Assembly: GCF_034497705.1 (NCBI RefSeq)
Contig: NZ_JAXRUV010000007.1
Location: 1-64,000, forward strand
Origin: Marinococcus luteus_A
GTDB taxonomy: Bacteria; Bacillota; Bacilli; Bacillales; Marinococcaceae
DNA length: 64,000 nucleotides
Direction of reading: 5' to 3'
Made by a program: the position numbers and the translations under genes. The notes under the pieces are model-generated. The model did not search any database and was not told the DNA's origin. It saw only the letters and a program-made list of their open reading frames with translations. Every line of letters begins with the position of its first letter. Position 1 is the first letter of the stretch. Positions 16,336 through 25,835 of the stretch are shown here, piece after piece.

Positions 16336-17226
16336 TTAATCGATCGATTTTGCACCGATGTAATGCTCTTCCCAGTAGTCGCTGGTGGTATCGGCTGTTT
16401 CCACTCCGCCTGAGCCGGAATGGATCATTTGGTCGTCTCCAGTGTATATGCCGCTGTGCGAAGCTCCTTCTGTGTCATACGTACCTTCATAAAAGACAAC
16501 GTCGCCCACGTTTGGCTCTTCTACGAATTCACCGTTGTTCTGCCAGATGCCTTCATGGGTTCGCGAAACGTCTGTGCCGTTTTCTTCAAACACGTAGTTG
16601 ATAAAGCCGCTGCTGTCCAGGCCGCTTGCGGTAGTTCCGCCCCATTCATAAGGAGTGCCTAGTACGCTTTCCGCGGAATCGACAAGTCCGGAATCAGATG
16701 TATTGGCTGATGTGCTCTCAGTGGAAGGCTCCGAAGATTCTTCAGAGGATGCAGAAGCAACTTCTTCGCTTTCTTCATTATCTTCACTGCTTTCGCTGCT
16801 GCTCTCTTCTGTTTCACTGCCGGCACCGGAGGAGTCTTCTGCTTCATCCAATGCTCCCATTGTTTCAGGGCCTGCGATGCCATCTATGCTTAAGTTATTT
16901 TCTGTTTGAAACGCTTCTACAGCCTGTACAGTTTCATCATCATAAGTACCATCAGCTTCGGAGGTATAGTAATCTAGCTCGCTTAAAGCCGACTGAAGAG
17001 ATTCTACACTGCTGCCGGTATCGTCAAGATAAAGCAGAGTGTCCTCATTAGATTCAGTTTCGTTTTCTGTATCCGAAGAGTCGTTTTGGCTGGAAGTGCT
17101 GCTTTCGTCTGACTCAGGATCAGCGAAGGCATCAGCATTTCCGCTTAAAGCCGGGGTCAGCGCTAGAGCCGTTACGACGGCAGAGGATAATATATATTTT
17201 GGTGCTTGTCTGTTGGATTTAAACAT
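16336..17226 (-). CDS. secreted NlpC/P60-fold protein lacking the catalytic Cys
   Basis: 296 residues: signal peptide (to about residue 33), acidic linker, PG_binding_1 domain (about 63-126), a second Ser/Glu linker and an NlpC/P60 domain (about 180-296). NlpC/P60 enzymes cut D-gamma-Glu-diaminopimelate bonds with a Cys in the motif FDCSGF. Here the motif is GLDSSGF: Ser205 (AGC codon at 16612-16614) replaces the Cys, and the whole protein has no Cys. The partner histidines H257 (SHSGIY) and H269 (MIHSG) remain. It may be an inactive wall-binding protein or use Ser. GAGGAGG precedes the ATG. Confidence 0.85.
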   Translation of the reverse strand: MFKSNRQAPKYILSSAVVTALALTPALSGNADAFADPESDESSTSSQNDSSDTENETESNEDTLLYLDDTGSSVESLQSALSELDYYTSEADGTYDDETVQAVEAFQTENNLSIDGIAGPETMGALDEAEDSSGAGSETEESSSESSEDNEESEEVASASSEESSEPSTESTSANTSDSGLVDSAESVLGTPYEWGGTTASGLDSSGFINYVFEENGTDVSRTHEGIWQNNGEFVEEPNVGDVVFYEGTYDTEGASHSGIYTGDDQMIHSGSGGVETADTTSDYWEEHYIGAKSID

Positions 17227-17489
17227 TCAGGTTCCTCCTCGTGGTGTAAATCAATTTATCGAACCACGAGTAAGTGTAACAAACAGAAAAATAAGGGAGG
17301 TTTCAGCCAGATTACGTTTTAATAACGTTAATTCTACGATTAGGACATAATTAATGATTACTTCCTCGTTAATGTAGACGTGAACGGCGGGAGGAAAGAA
17401 AAGAATCATTTTCAGCATCTGTAATATTTTTAATAAAATAAATATTATGATTATTTATATGACTATTATTTTAAAAAGGGGGTCGAACA

Positions 17490-18722
17490 ATGGAGAAAGC
17501 AGAAAAGAGGCCGTTGAGAGAAAGAGTGAGGGTACTTGGTCCGGGAGTAATTGTAGCAGCATCATTTATAGGCCCGGGAACAGTGACGACAGCTACAGGT
17601 GCCGGGGCTTCTTTTGGCTTTGCGCTGCTCTGGGCAGTGATTTTTTCAATTGTCACCACCATCATACTTCAGGAAATGTGCTCGCGGCTGGGGATCATTA
17701 CAGGGAAAGGGCTGGGAGCGGCAATAAGAGACCAATTCACCAACCCGCTGCTGAAATACGGATCCATGTGGCTCATGATTATTGCCATTGTATTCGGATG
17801 TGCTGCCTACATCGCGGGCGATTTACTTGGCACTTCGTTAGGACTAACGACACTGACAGGAGTTTCTGAAAATACGATCGGGCCTGTTGTAGGCATTGTC
17901 ATTTTGTTGATCGGCCTGAGTGGCAGCTACAAGTTGATTGAACGGGTCATGATAGTATTAATTGCGGTCATGAGTGTAACGTTTGTGACTACAATGGTCA
18001 CGGCCCAGCCTGATCCAGGTGAGCTGTTTCAGGGGGCCTTTGTTCCTTCCATTCCAACGGGAGCCATTATTACAGTGATTGCCATTGTTGGTACCACAGT
18101 TGTTCCTTATAATTTGTTCCTTCATTCAGAGAACGTGAAAGAACGCTGGAATGAACCGCGACATTTAAAGGAAGCGCGTCTGGACGTGTTTTTGTCAATT
18201 GGTTTAGGCGGTTTGATTACAGCCGCGATTTTAATCACATCAGGGGCGACGATCCGAGGACTGGAAGTGGAGTCTGTGGCAGACCTTGCTTTACAGCTTG
18301 AACCGCTGCTTGGAAGCTGGGCTACCGCTTTTATCAGTATAGGCTTATTTGCCGCCGGTTTTTCTTCCGCGCTTGCATCACCGCTCGGGGCAGCAGTTAC
18401 CGTCAGCAGCGTATTGAAGTGGGAGCGTGGGATGAAGAACATCCGCTTCAAACTGGTCTTTTTGTCCGTGATGGCCATTGGAATTATTTCGTCCGGACTT
18501 GGATTCGAGCCGCTCGATGTTTTACTTTTTGCTCAGGCATTGAATGGCCTTATCCTGCCCTTTGTTTCCATCATGCTTTTAGTTATTATGAATAACAAAA
18601 ACCGGCTTGGGCATTACGTGAATCATTGGAAGATGAATCTGGCAGGTGGAGTTATCGTTTTAGTCTGCATATTTCTCGGCGTCTACAGTATTGTAGATGC
18701 GATAGTGAGCATCATCTCGTAA
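17490..18722 (+). CDS. NRAMP-family transporter with altered metal site
   Basis: 410 residues with about 11 helices. The LGPGVIVAASFIGPG start, the GTTVVPYNLFLHS helix 6 region and YKLIERVMIVLIAVM place it in the NRAMP superfamily. Canonical MntH-type proteins bind Mn2+/Fe2+ with DPGN (helix 1) and MPHN (helix 6). Here these are GPGT (residues 28-31) and VPYN (205-208), so the metal-binding Asp, Asn and Met are changed. It may move a different ion (for example Mg2+) or use another mechanism. Monocistronic, GTG/ATG choice clear from AAAAGGGGG upstream. Confidence 0.85.
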   Translation: MEKAEKRPLRERVRVLGPGVIVAASFIGPGTVTTATGAGASFGFALLWAVIFSIVTTIILQEMCSRLGIITGKGLGAAIRDQFTNPLLKYGSMWLMIIAIVFGCAAYIAGDLLGTSLGLTTLTGVSENTIGPVVGIVILLIGLSGSYKLIERVMIVLIAVMSVTFVTTMVTAQPDPGELFQGAFVPSIPTGAIITVIAIVGTTVVPYNLFLHSENVKERWNEPRHLKEARLDVFLSIGLGGLITAAILITSGATIRGLEVESVADLALQLEPLLGSWATAFISIGLFAAGFSSALASPLGAAVTVSSVLKWERGMKNIRFKLVFLSVMAIGIISSGLGFEPLDVLLFAQALNGLILPFVSIMLLVIMNNKNRLGHYVNHWKMNLAGGVIVLVCIFLGVYSIVDAIVSIIS

Positions 18723-18877
18723 ACCGCCTGTTTTTCTCTCATGAAAATATAAAGAATACAGCATAGAAGTGACGAGAACGGGAATAGATAGTACTAATCG
18801 ATACGAAGCTCTCGTCTGAACGCAAGCGTCGAAAATATATTCGGAAAACGGGATGACGGTGAAGGGAGGGGCGTTTT

Positions 18878-21301
18878 ATGAATCATCATGATTATGAAAA
18901 AAGGCTTGCTCTGCATGAACTGTCTCCGGCAGAGCTCCGCCTGGAATTCAATGCTGACGTCTTTTCATTTGAAACGACAGAGGAGATGAGAGACTTTCCG
19001 TATGAAATGATTGGCCAGGAACGGGCCGAGCGGGCCATGGAGTTTGGTCTTTCAGTAAGCCAGGCGGGGTATAATTTGTTTGTAGTCGGTCCAACGGGGA
19101 CAGGGAGAATGACCTACACCCAGCACAGCGTGGAAAACCTGGCCCGGAAACAGAAGCAGCCGGATGATTGGTGCTACGTGCACAATTTTGATAATCCGGA
19201 CCGTCCGGAAATGCTTTCGTTTCCGGCCGGGGAAGGCCAGCGCTTCCGGCGCGGGATCGAACAGCTTTTGATCAACATCGAACGTGAACTAAAAACAGCA
19301 TTCTCAAGCGACAGTCATGAAAGACAGAAGCGGGAAATGTTTGAACGACTGCGTACGGAGATGGACGAGCTGTGGAAAGAAACCGACCAGTTCGCGGTAC
19401 AGCACCATTTTAAGCTCGAACGTATGCAGAATGGCATTAATAAAATTCCCCTTCAACGCGGTCAGCCAATGAACCGGGAGACGTACCAGCACCTGCTTGA
19501 AGCAGAAAAGGCACAGCTGAGAGCGAACGAAAAACTCGTAGAAGAAAAAGTGCAGGACGCTCTCCGGCGTATCGCCAAAATGGAGGAAACCTTCCGCAAA
19601 GACGTACAGTTATTTATGACAGACACAGCTTCAGCCGCGGTACAAAAATTATTTGAGCCGCTCCGCAGACAATACGGGCATTTGCCGAAGGTTGAGGCGT
19701 ATTTAACCGCATACGAACGGGACGTTGTAGAGCATTTTTACTTTTTTGCCGAAGGTCAAGGGCAGGAAGGTTCAGCAGGAGCACTTGAAGGAATGAAGGA
19801 AAAACAGTATCAGCGGTACGTGGTGAATTTGCTCGTCAACAACAAGCATTTAGACGGGGCTCCGGTAATTTACGAGTCCAATCCAACGTATCATAATCTG
19901 TTTGGCAAGGTAGAATACCAGGGGCAGATTGGCAGCCTGGTGACGAATTTTACTTTCATTAAACCGGGAGCGGTGCATCTGGCAAATGGGGGCTATTTGA
20001 TTCTTCAGGCTGCAGATTTGCTGCAGCACCCAGGTGCATGGCCAGGGTTAAAACGGATGCTTCAGACCGGGCACGTGCATATCGAAAACTCCTATGAAGA
20101 GCGGGGACTGCTGCCAACTAGTGCACTTAAGCCGGAGCCTATTCCCTTTCGGACAAAGGTTATCATCATTGGCTCCTATTACGTTTATGATCTGTTGTCG
20201 AGACTTGATGAAGAGTTTGATAAGCTGTTTAAAGTCAAAGTAGAATTCGATACCGTCATGGCTAAAAACGATGAAAACAGCTGGAAAATGGCCGGGTTCG
20301 TGAAAAACTACGTTCAGGAAGAGGGTCTGCTGCCGTTTCACCGGGAAGCTGTTGCCAGAGTGATTGACTATAGCTCCCGTTTAATAGATGAACAGGGGAA
20401 GATGACAACCAGGTTTCAGGATATTACAAAGCTTCTCGTAGAATCCAGCCATTACGCGCTGCAGGAAGGAAACGCTTATGTCAGAGCGGAGCACATTTTC
20501 CGGGCGCTCGAGGAAAAATACAGGCGTTCAAGTCACATCCCTGAACAGTACCGGGAGAAAATTCATGATGAAACGATTATGATTCAAACGGAAGGCTACA
20601 GGGTCGGGCAGATTAACGGACTAGCCGTTATGGGAACAAGAGACTCTATGTTTGGCATTCCAACGAAAATTACGGCTCAGACGTACGTCGGAAAAAGCGG
20701 GTTGATGAACATTGAGCGGGAAACGTCTCTCAGCGGCCAGATTCATCACAAGGGCATGATGATTTTGACCGGGTTTCTTTCCGGCCAGTTTGCTAAAAAT
20801 CGTCCTATTCCTTTATCGGCGAGCATTACTTTCGAGCAGACCTATAGTCTTATCGACGGCGACAGCGCTTCAAGCACAGAGTTATACGTACTGCTTTCCT
20901 CTTTGGCAGAAGTGCCTATTTACCAGGGGATAGCAGTAACCGGATCGGTCAACCAGTGGGGGGAGATTCAGCCAATCGGCGGTGTGAATGAAAAGATTGA
21001 GGGTTTTTATCATATTTGCCGGGAAAAAGGACTGACCGGCAGGCAGGGTGTAATTATTCCGAAGCAGAATGCCCGCAATTTAATGCTCGATCCCGAAGTT
21101 GTGGAAGCGGCGGAAGCAGGAAGCTTCCATATATGGGCAGTCGGCCATATTTCTGAAGGTATGGAAATCCTGACCGGTGAACGGGCAGGAGCCGTACGCC
21201 GCGAGGACGGAACCTATCCGGAAGGCTCAGTATTTGCCCGCACAGAAGCCCGTTTTAAACGGATGTATGATATGGAGTTCAGACAGCAGGGCATGGAATA
21301 G
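18878..21301 (+). CDS. Lon-like AAA-domain protease (S16 family)
   Basis: 807 residues: an N-terminal AAA_32-type ATPase split by a helical insertion, then a Lon proteolytic domain. The dyad is S663 (DGDSAS) and K706 (GGVNEKIEGF), 43 residues apart as in Lon. The Walker A motif is GPTGTGR with Arg77 in place of Lys, which I recall as common in this Lon-related branch (LonH/YcbZ-like). Probably degrades unfolded or specific proteins in the cytoplasm; substrates unknown. GAAGGGAGG precedes the ATG. Confidence 0.85.
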   Translation: MNHHDYEKRLALHELSPAELRLEFNADVFSFETTEEMRDFPYEMIGQERAERAMEFGLSVSQAGYNLFVVGPTGTGRMTYTQHSVENLARKQKQPDDWCYVHNFDNPDRPEMLSFPAGEGQRFRRGIEQLLINIERELKTAFSSDSHERQKREMFERLRTEMDELWKETDQFAVQHHFKLERMQNGINKIPLQRGQPMNRETYQHLLEAEKAQLRANEKLVEEKVQDALRRIAKMEETFRKDVQLFMTDTASAAVQKLFEPLRRQYGHLPKVEAYLTAYERDVVEHFYFFAEGQGQEGSAGALEGMKEKQYQRYVVNLLVNNKHLDGAPVIYESNPTYHNLFGKVEYQGQIGSLVTNFTFIKPGAVHLANGGYLILQAADLLQHPGAWPGLKRMLQTGHVHIENSYEERGLLPTSALKPEPIPFRTKVIIIGSYYVYDLLSRLDEEFDKLFKVKVEFDTVMAKNDENSWKMAGFVKNYVQEEGLLPFHREAVARVIDYSSRLIDEQGKMTTRFQDITKLLVESSHYALQEGNAYVRAEHIFRALEEKYRRSSHIPEQYREKIHDETIMIQTEGYRVGQINGLAVMGTRDSMFGIPTKITAQTYVGKSGLMNIERETSLSGQIHHKGMMILTGFLSGQFAKNRPIPLSASITFEQTYSLIDGDSASSTELYVLLSSLAEVPIYQGIAVTGSVNQWGEIQPIGGVNEKIEGFYHICREKGLTGRQGVIIPKQNARNLMLDPEVVEAAEAGSFHIWAVGHISEGMEILTGERAGAVRREDGTYPEGSVFARTEARFKRMYDMEFRQQGME

Positions 21302-21326
21302 TTCAGTCGCAAATCGTGTATATACA

Positions 21327-21362
21327 AAAAAGGCCCTGTTCTTATAAAAGAACGGGCCTCTG
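21327..21362 (+). terminator. convergent terminator
   Basis: AGGCCC-TGTTCTT / AGAACG-GGCCT hairpin between the protease gene and the convergent lipoprotein gene. Confidence 0.8.
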
Positions 21363-21364
21363 TT

Positions 21365-22303
21365 TTATTCACCGGTGATTTTTTCTACGGAATCGTTAAG
21401 CTGGTACTCGCGGCCAAGCAGCGTGTAGTCGCTCCATTTCGTATTATTTACGTAATAAAATTGTTCGTTTTGTACGGCTTCCGTATCAGCAAGCAGGTCA
21501 TCCACAAGTTCCTGGGACTGTTCTGTCGGCTCTCCCTGATCGGTTAGAATAAACAAATAATCCGCGCCTTCTACATAGTCAGGAACAGTTTCAAGAGAGA
21601 TAGCCTGGGTCTCCGTATTTTCTTCGACACCTTCAGTTGGTTCTAATCCGGCACCTTCATACAGGCCGGCAAAGATGGACTGGTCGTGTACGTATACTTC
21701 CTTGCCGCTGAATTGAACCACGGCTGCTGTTGCGTCTTCCGGCACGTCATTGTCTGCAAGAGTCTGTTTGGCTTCCTCGGCCTGTTGATCGTACTCGTTC
21801 AGCCACTCTTCGCCCGCATCTTCTTTGTTAAGTGCATCCGCAGTATTCTGCAGCTGCTCTTCCGGTGTATCTTCAAAAGAAGTCATATATACCGGAGCAA
21901 TTTGTTCAAGCTGGTCAAGGGAGTCAGACTGATAATCCGATAAAAGAATCATGTCCGGGTCAAGCTCGTTGATCTGCTCTACGTTTGGAGAATCGCCGCC
22001 AACGCTTTCCACTCCTTCGAGCTGATCGCCGTACGTATCGAGATAATAATCAGAAGTGCCTATTGGCTGTTCATCAAGAATCAGCATATCTGCTGTGTTT
22101 TGCAGGGCCACTACATTCTCGGGGTTTTCCGGGATTTCTACCTCGCGTCCGGTCGGGTCAGTGACTGTTCTTGTTTCTGCTTCTGCATTTTCTCCGCTGT
22201 CTTCACTTTCTCCGGAACCTCCGGATGAACCGTTGCCGCAGGCGGCAAGCACAAATAAAAAGGCGAAACCTACTGCAAACAAAGAAAGCCATTTTTTAAC
22301 CAT
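21365..22303 (-). CDS. iron-siderophore-binding lipoprotein (ABC transporter)
   Basis: 312 residues: lipoprotein signal with lipobox LAAC, acidic Gly/Ser linker and a periplasmic-binding-protein type II (FhuD/FecB, Peripla_BP_2) domain. RTVTDPTGREVEIPENPENVV and INELDPDMILLS are the usual blocks. It captures a ferric siderophore and hands it to a permease, but no permease or ATPase gene is adjacent. A Fur-box-like sequence lies just upstream, so iron control is likely. Confidence 0.87.
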   Translation of the reverse strand: MVKKWLSLFAVGFAFLFVLAACGNGSSGGSGESEDSGENAEAETRTVTDPTGREVEIPENPENVVALQNTADMLILDEQPIGTSDYYLDTYGDQLEGVESVGGDSPNVEQINELDPDMILLSDYQSDSLDQLEQIAPVYMTSFEDTPEEQLQNTADALNKEDAGEEWLNEYDQQAEEAKQTLADNDVPEDATAAVVQFSGKEVYVHDQSIFAGLYEGAGLEPTEGVEENTETQAISLETVPDYVEGADYLFILTDQGEPTEQSQELVDDLLADTEAVQNEQFYYVNNTKWSDYTLLGREYQLNDSVEKITGE

Positions 22304-22323
22304 ATATGTACATCCTCCTAGAT

Positions 22324-22342
22324 GATAATAATAATCATTTGC
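22324..22342 (-). promoter_or_regulatory. Fur box
   Basis: GATAATAATAATCATTTGC matches 16 of 19 positions of the classic GATAATGATAATCATTATC site and sits about 20 bases before the siderophore-binding gene. Confidence 0.7.
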
Positions 22343-22533
22343 ATGACTATTATATGGTATTCATTTTATAATTACAATGTAAACCTCTGGAACTAAGCAA
22401 AAAATGTTGTTCATATAATTTTTTATGAAAATGGAAGGGATGTGCTTTTATTTATTTAACGTTACACTGAAGGTAATTTGTTTTTATGATTGTAAAACAT
22501 ACGAGAGAGACTCTGCGTACAGGAGGAAATTTT

Positions 22534-23709
22534 ATGCGATTTGAACCGTCTGAACAAATCGAACGACTGCCGGAACAGTTTTTTGCTTCGCTTTCAAGGA
22601 AAGTCCAGACTCTGAAAGAAGAAGGCAGGGATTTAATCAATCTTGGGCAGGGGAACCCTGATCAGCCGACCCCGGCGCCTATTGTTGAAAAAATGAGGAT
22701 TGCTGCTGAAAAGCCGGAATATCATAAATATTCCCCGTTTCGGGGCTATGAATTTTTGAAGCAGGCGGCGGCTGATTTTTATCAGCGGGAATACGGTGTG
22801 ACGTTGGATCCAAAAACGGAAGTGGCGGTTTTATTCGGTGCAAAAACAGGGCTTGTAGAGATCAGCCAGTGTCTCCTTAACCCTGGGGATACTGCTTTAC
22901 TGCCGGACCCGGGTTATCCTGACTATCTTTCGGGAACAGCTCTTGCCAATGCAGAAACGGCTTTTATGCCGCTTAAAAAAGAAAATAGTTTTCGCCCTGA
23001 TTTTCGACAGATTGAAGCAGATGTTCTGAACCGGGCAAAAATGATGTTTTTAAATTATCCTAACAATCCGACTGCCGGTACCGCTACGGCGGAATTTTTT
23101 GAAGAAACGGTCCGGACTGCTGTACAGCACCACATTTGCGTCGTTCACGATTTTGCCTATGGATCGCTCGGCTACGACAGCAAAAAACCGCCCAGCTTTC
23201 TTCAGACCCCCGGAGCCAAAGAAGTGGGTGTAGAAATGTACACCCTTTCGAAAACGTTTAATATGGCCGGATGGCGTGCAGCTGTAGCTGTGGGAAACGC
23301 TTCAGTTATAGAGATGATCAATAAAATTCAGGATCATTTGTATGTAAGTTTGTTTGGTGCAGTTCAGGAAACAGCAGCGTATGCGTTTGATCACGGGGCA
23401 AAGATGGCTGAAGATATACTGAATGTTTATGAAAACAGAAGAAATGTATTTATTCAGGCGCTTCATGATCACGGCGTAGCGGTGCAGACACCAGGGGGTT
23501 CTTTTTTTGTATGGATGGAAGTGCCAGGAGGATACACCTCCGCTTCGTTTACCGAAGAGCTGCTCGAAGAAGCGGGTGTAGTAGTCGCCCCGGGCCACGG
23601 CTTTGGCAGCATGGGAGAAGGATACGTCCGCATTGGTCTGCTCGAGGAGGAAGAGCGATTAAAGGAAGCTGCTGAGCGGATCGCGAGTGTGGCCGCAAAG
23701 GTGAAATAA
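22534..23709 (+). CDS. mtnE: PLP-dependent aminotransferase, MtnE-like
   Basis: A 391-residue class I/II aminotransferase. The opening with LPEQFFASLSRKV and INLGQGNPDQPTPAPIV is the pattern of Bacillus MtnE, which makes methionine from 4-methylthio-2-oxobutanoate. LNYPNNPTAG, the PLP lysine in TLSKTFNMAGWR and the Arg in YVRIGLL are present. ATG 22534 has AGGAGG at 7 bases. No other methionine-salvage genes are nearby, so a broader amino-acid role is possible. Confidence 0.7.
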   Translation: MRFEPSEQIERLPEQFFASLSRKVQTLKEEGRDLINLGQGNPDQPTPAPIVEKMRIAAEKPEYHKYSPFRGYEFLKQAAADFYQREYGVTLDPKTEVAVLFGAKTGLVEISQCLLNPGDTALLPDPGYPDYLSGTALANAETAFMPLKKENSFRPDFRQIEADVLNRAKMMFLNYPNNPTAGTATAEFFEETVRTAVQHHICVVHDFAYGSLGYDSKKPPSFLQTPGAKEVGVEMYTLSKTFNMAGWRAAVAVGNASVIEMINKIQDHLYVSLFGAVQETAAYAFDHGAKMAEDILNVYENRRNVFIQALHDHGVAVQTPGGSFFVWMEVPGGYTSASFTEELLEEAGVVVAPGHGFGSMGEGYVRIGLLEEEERLKEAAERIASVAAKVK

Positions 23710-23731
23710 AGAAGCTATTTAACTTTTTCAT

Positions 23732-24178
23732 TTATCCATATTTTTGCTGATGGTCTTTTTTCCATGATAAATAGGTTTCGTCCTCCCGGGCTTTGATCCA
23801 TTTTTCCTCAAAAATCCGGGCGGATTCGGCTTTTTCTTCATTGATCTGACGTTCATTCACGTTACCGTCTTTGTCGTATTTTTTGCCTCCTTTATAATTG
23901 GCGTACCGGCGTGAGCGCGTGTAGCCCATCTGCAGAAATTTTCTTGCCATATCCATTCCGACAAAATCCTTTTGCTTTTTATACTCCAAAAATAATTCGT
24001 AAATCTGCCGGGAGGATTTTTCGGCAATGTCCGGGGTCTTAAACCTCCAGTACGGCAAAATTTCGCTTTTGTACGGTTCCACCATTAAAACGCCCTGTTC
24101 CCCGCGCCCTACACGGTACTTTTCTGGCTTTTCACGAAAATTAATACGGTCAAAATCTTCTTCATAGTTAAAACTCAT
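23732..24178 (-). CDS. DUF4385 family protein
   Basis: 148 residues. The blocks YRVGRGEQGVLMVEPYKSEI, WRFKTPDIAEKSS and FVGMDMARKFLQMGYTRSRR are strongly characteristic of DUF4385, a cytoplasmic family without known function. Start at 24178, with AAGGAGAG seven bases upstream; the longer frame to 24328 has no ribosome site. Confidence 0.85.
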   Translation of the reverse strand: MSFNYEEDFDRINFREKPEKYRVGRGEQGVLMVEPYKSEILPYWRFKTPDIAEKSSRQIYELFLEYKKQKDFVGMDMARKFLQMGYTRSRRYANYKGGKKYDKDGNVNERQINEEKAESARIFEEKWIKAREDETYLSWKKDHQQKYG

Positions 24179-24358
24179 AAGCATTCTCTCCTTTTCTGCC
24201 TTTGTTTTCTTTGCCCGAAAATGATGAGATTTATGTGTGAAACTGCACCCTTGTTTAGGATTTATTTTTCTTGAAAAGGGGAATAAACAGTATGCATGGA
24301 ATAAAGAAGGATTATTGAACATACACATCGAATCCTTGTGTTAGATGGAGGTTTTAAG

Positions 24359-24841
24359 ATGGAATATATTGAAAATGTACGCAGCCAGCTTCTGGAGGAA
24401 ATTGAACCAGTGCCGGAAGCAGATTGGAACATAAAAACAGACGCCACTGATTGGAGCGTGGCCCAGGTGGTCGAGCACCTACGGCTGTTTGAAGCCTTTG
24501 TAGGAAGAAGTATGAAAAGTGCCCTGGAAACAGAACCTACGACCAGAGCGGAAGAAAAGCCGATCCAAATGATGAAATACCGGCGACGCCCGGCAGAAGC
24601 CCCGCAGGAGCTGCAGCCGGAGGACATGGAGTATGGCAAGCAGAGCCTGCTTGAAGAACTGAAGGAAACAAGAGACTATATCCGTCACCTGGAGGAAAAA
24701 CATACCAGGGAGGAATTAGCAGCACGTTCCATTTCGCATCCCAATTTTGGGCCTATGCCTCTTCATCAGTGGCTGGAAATGATCGGTCTCCACGAAGAGC
24801 GTCATATTGCTCAAATCCAAGATATAAAAGCAAGATTATAG
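24359..24841 (+). CDS. DinB-like (DinB_2) protein
   Basis: A 160-residue four-helix-bundle protein. DWSVAQVVEHLRLFE and LHEERHIAQI supply the usual histidines that bind a divalent metal. DinB_2 proteins include thiol-dependent transferases (bacillithiol S-transferases), but this member's reaction is unknown. Start at 24359 (GGAGG, 7 bases). It ends 18 bases before dhaK and could be cotranscribed. Confidence 0.8.
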   Translation: MEYIENVRSQLLEEIEPVPEADWNIKTDATDWSVAQVVEHLRLFEAFVGRSMKSALETEPTTRAEEKPIQMMKYRRRPAEAPQELQPEDMEYGKQSLLEELKETRDYIRHLEEKHTREELAARSISHPNFGPMPLHQWLEMIGLHEERHIAQIQDIKARL

Positions 24842-24859
24842 ACTGAGGGAGGAAAAGAA

Positions 24860-25828
24860 ATGAAGAAGCTCATTAATGGTGTGGATCAGATTGTTTCTGA
24901 AATGGTGGAAGGATTGGTGGCCGCTCATCCTGATAAACTCCGGGCGATTGAAAACACAAATGTCATTGTGCGGGCAGATGCCCCGGTCAAGGGGAAGGTG
25001 GCGCTGATCAGCGGCGGGGGCAGCGGACACGAGCCTGCTCATGCCGGATATGTTGGGGAAGGGCTCCTCGATGCAGCAGTGAGCGGGGAAGTATTCACCT
25101 CTCCGACACCCGACCAGGTGCTTGAAGCTATTAAAGCTGTCGACAGCGGCTCCGGAGTTCTTTTGATTGTCAAGAACTACAGCGGGGATGTCATGAACTT
25201 TGATATGGCTGCCGATCTTGCAGAAGCAGAGGATATTACGGTCAAGCAGGTCGTTATACGGGACGACGTAGCGATTTCCAATCCGGAGGACCGCCGCGGT
25301 GTAGCAGGAACGACCCTTGTGCATATGATTGCAGGGGCAGCAGCGGCTGAGGGAAAAAGCCTGGACGAGGTGGAAGCAATTGCCCAGGGCGTGGCTGACA
25401 ACGTGCGTTCGATGGGGGTTTCCCTTTCTCCGTGTACTGTTCCGGCTTCCGGCAAACCCGGCTTCACCCTTGATGAGAACGAGATGGAAATCGGGACCGG
25501 TATTCACGGCGAGCAGGGCGTGGAGCGGCGCGAGCTGATGCAGGCAGACGCCGTGACGGAAGAACTGGTTCAGCACGTGCTCGATGATATGCACTTAAAG
25601 GATGGCAGCGAAGTAGCGTTAATGATCAACGGCCAGGGAGCTACGCCTTTAATGGAGCTTTATATTGTGGCAAGAAAGGCTATTCAGCTGTTGAAAGACC
25701 GTGGTATTCACGTAAAGAAAACCTTTGTAGGAGAATATATGACATCGCTTGAAATGACAGGATGCTCGGTAACGATTTTAAACCTGGATGAAGAACGGAA
25801 ACAACTGTTACTATCCGGCAGGGAGTGA
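24860..25828 (+). CDS. dhaK: dihydroxyacetone kinase subunit DhaK
   Basis: 322 residues. DhaK binds dihydroxyacetone covalently through a His (GTGIHGEQG, about residue 216) and transfers phosphate to it from DhaL-ADP. ISGGGSGHEPAHAGYVG and NYSGDVMNF form the substrate site. First gene of dhaK-dhaL-dhaM, a PTS-dependent (not ATP-dependent) system producing dihydroxyacetone phosphate. Confidence 0.95.
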   Translation: MKKLINGVDQIVSEMVEGLVAAHPDKLRAIENTNVIVRADAPVKGKVALISGGGSGHEPAHAGYVGEGLLDAAVSGEVFTSPTPDQVLEAIKAVDSGSGVLLIVKNYSGDVMNFDMAADLAEAEDITVKQVVIRDDVAISNPEDRRGVAGTTLVHMIAGAAAAEGKSLDEVEAIAQGVADNVRSMGVSLSPCTVPASGKPGFTLDENEMEIGTGIHGEQGVERRELMQADAVTEELVQHVLDDMHLKDGSEVALMINGQGATPLMELYIVARKAIQLLKDRGIHVKKTFVGEYMTSLEMTGCSVTILNLDEERKQLLLSGRE

Positions 25829-25835
25829 AGCTTTC

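Noticed and set aside
24836..25594. Minus-strand frame of 252 codons opposite dhaK
   Set aside because: dhaK is certain; the antisense frame has Cys/His-rich composition without any domain.
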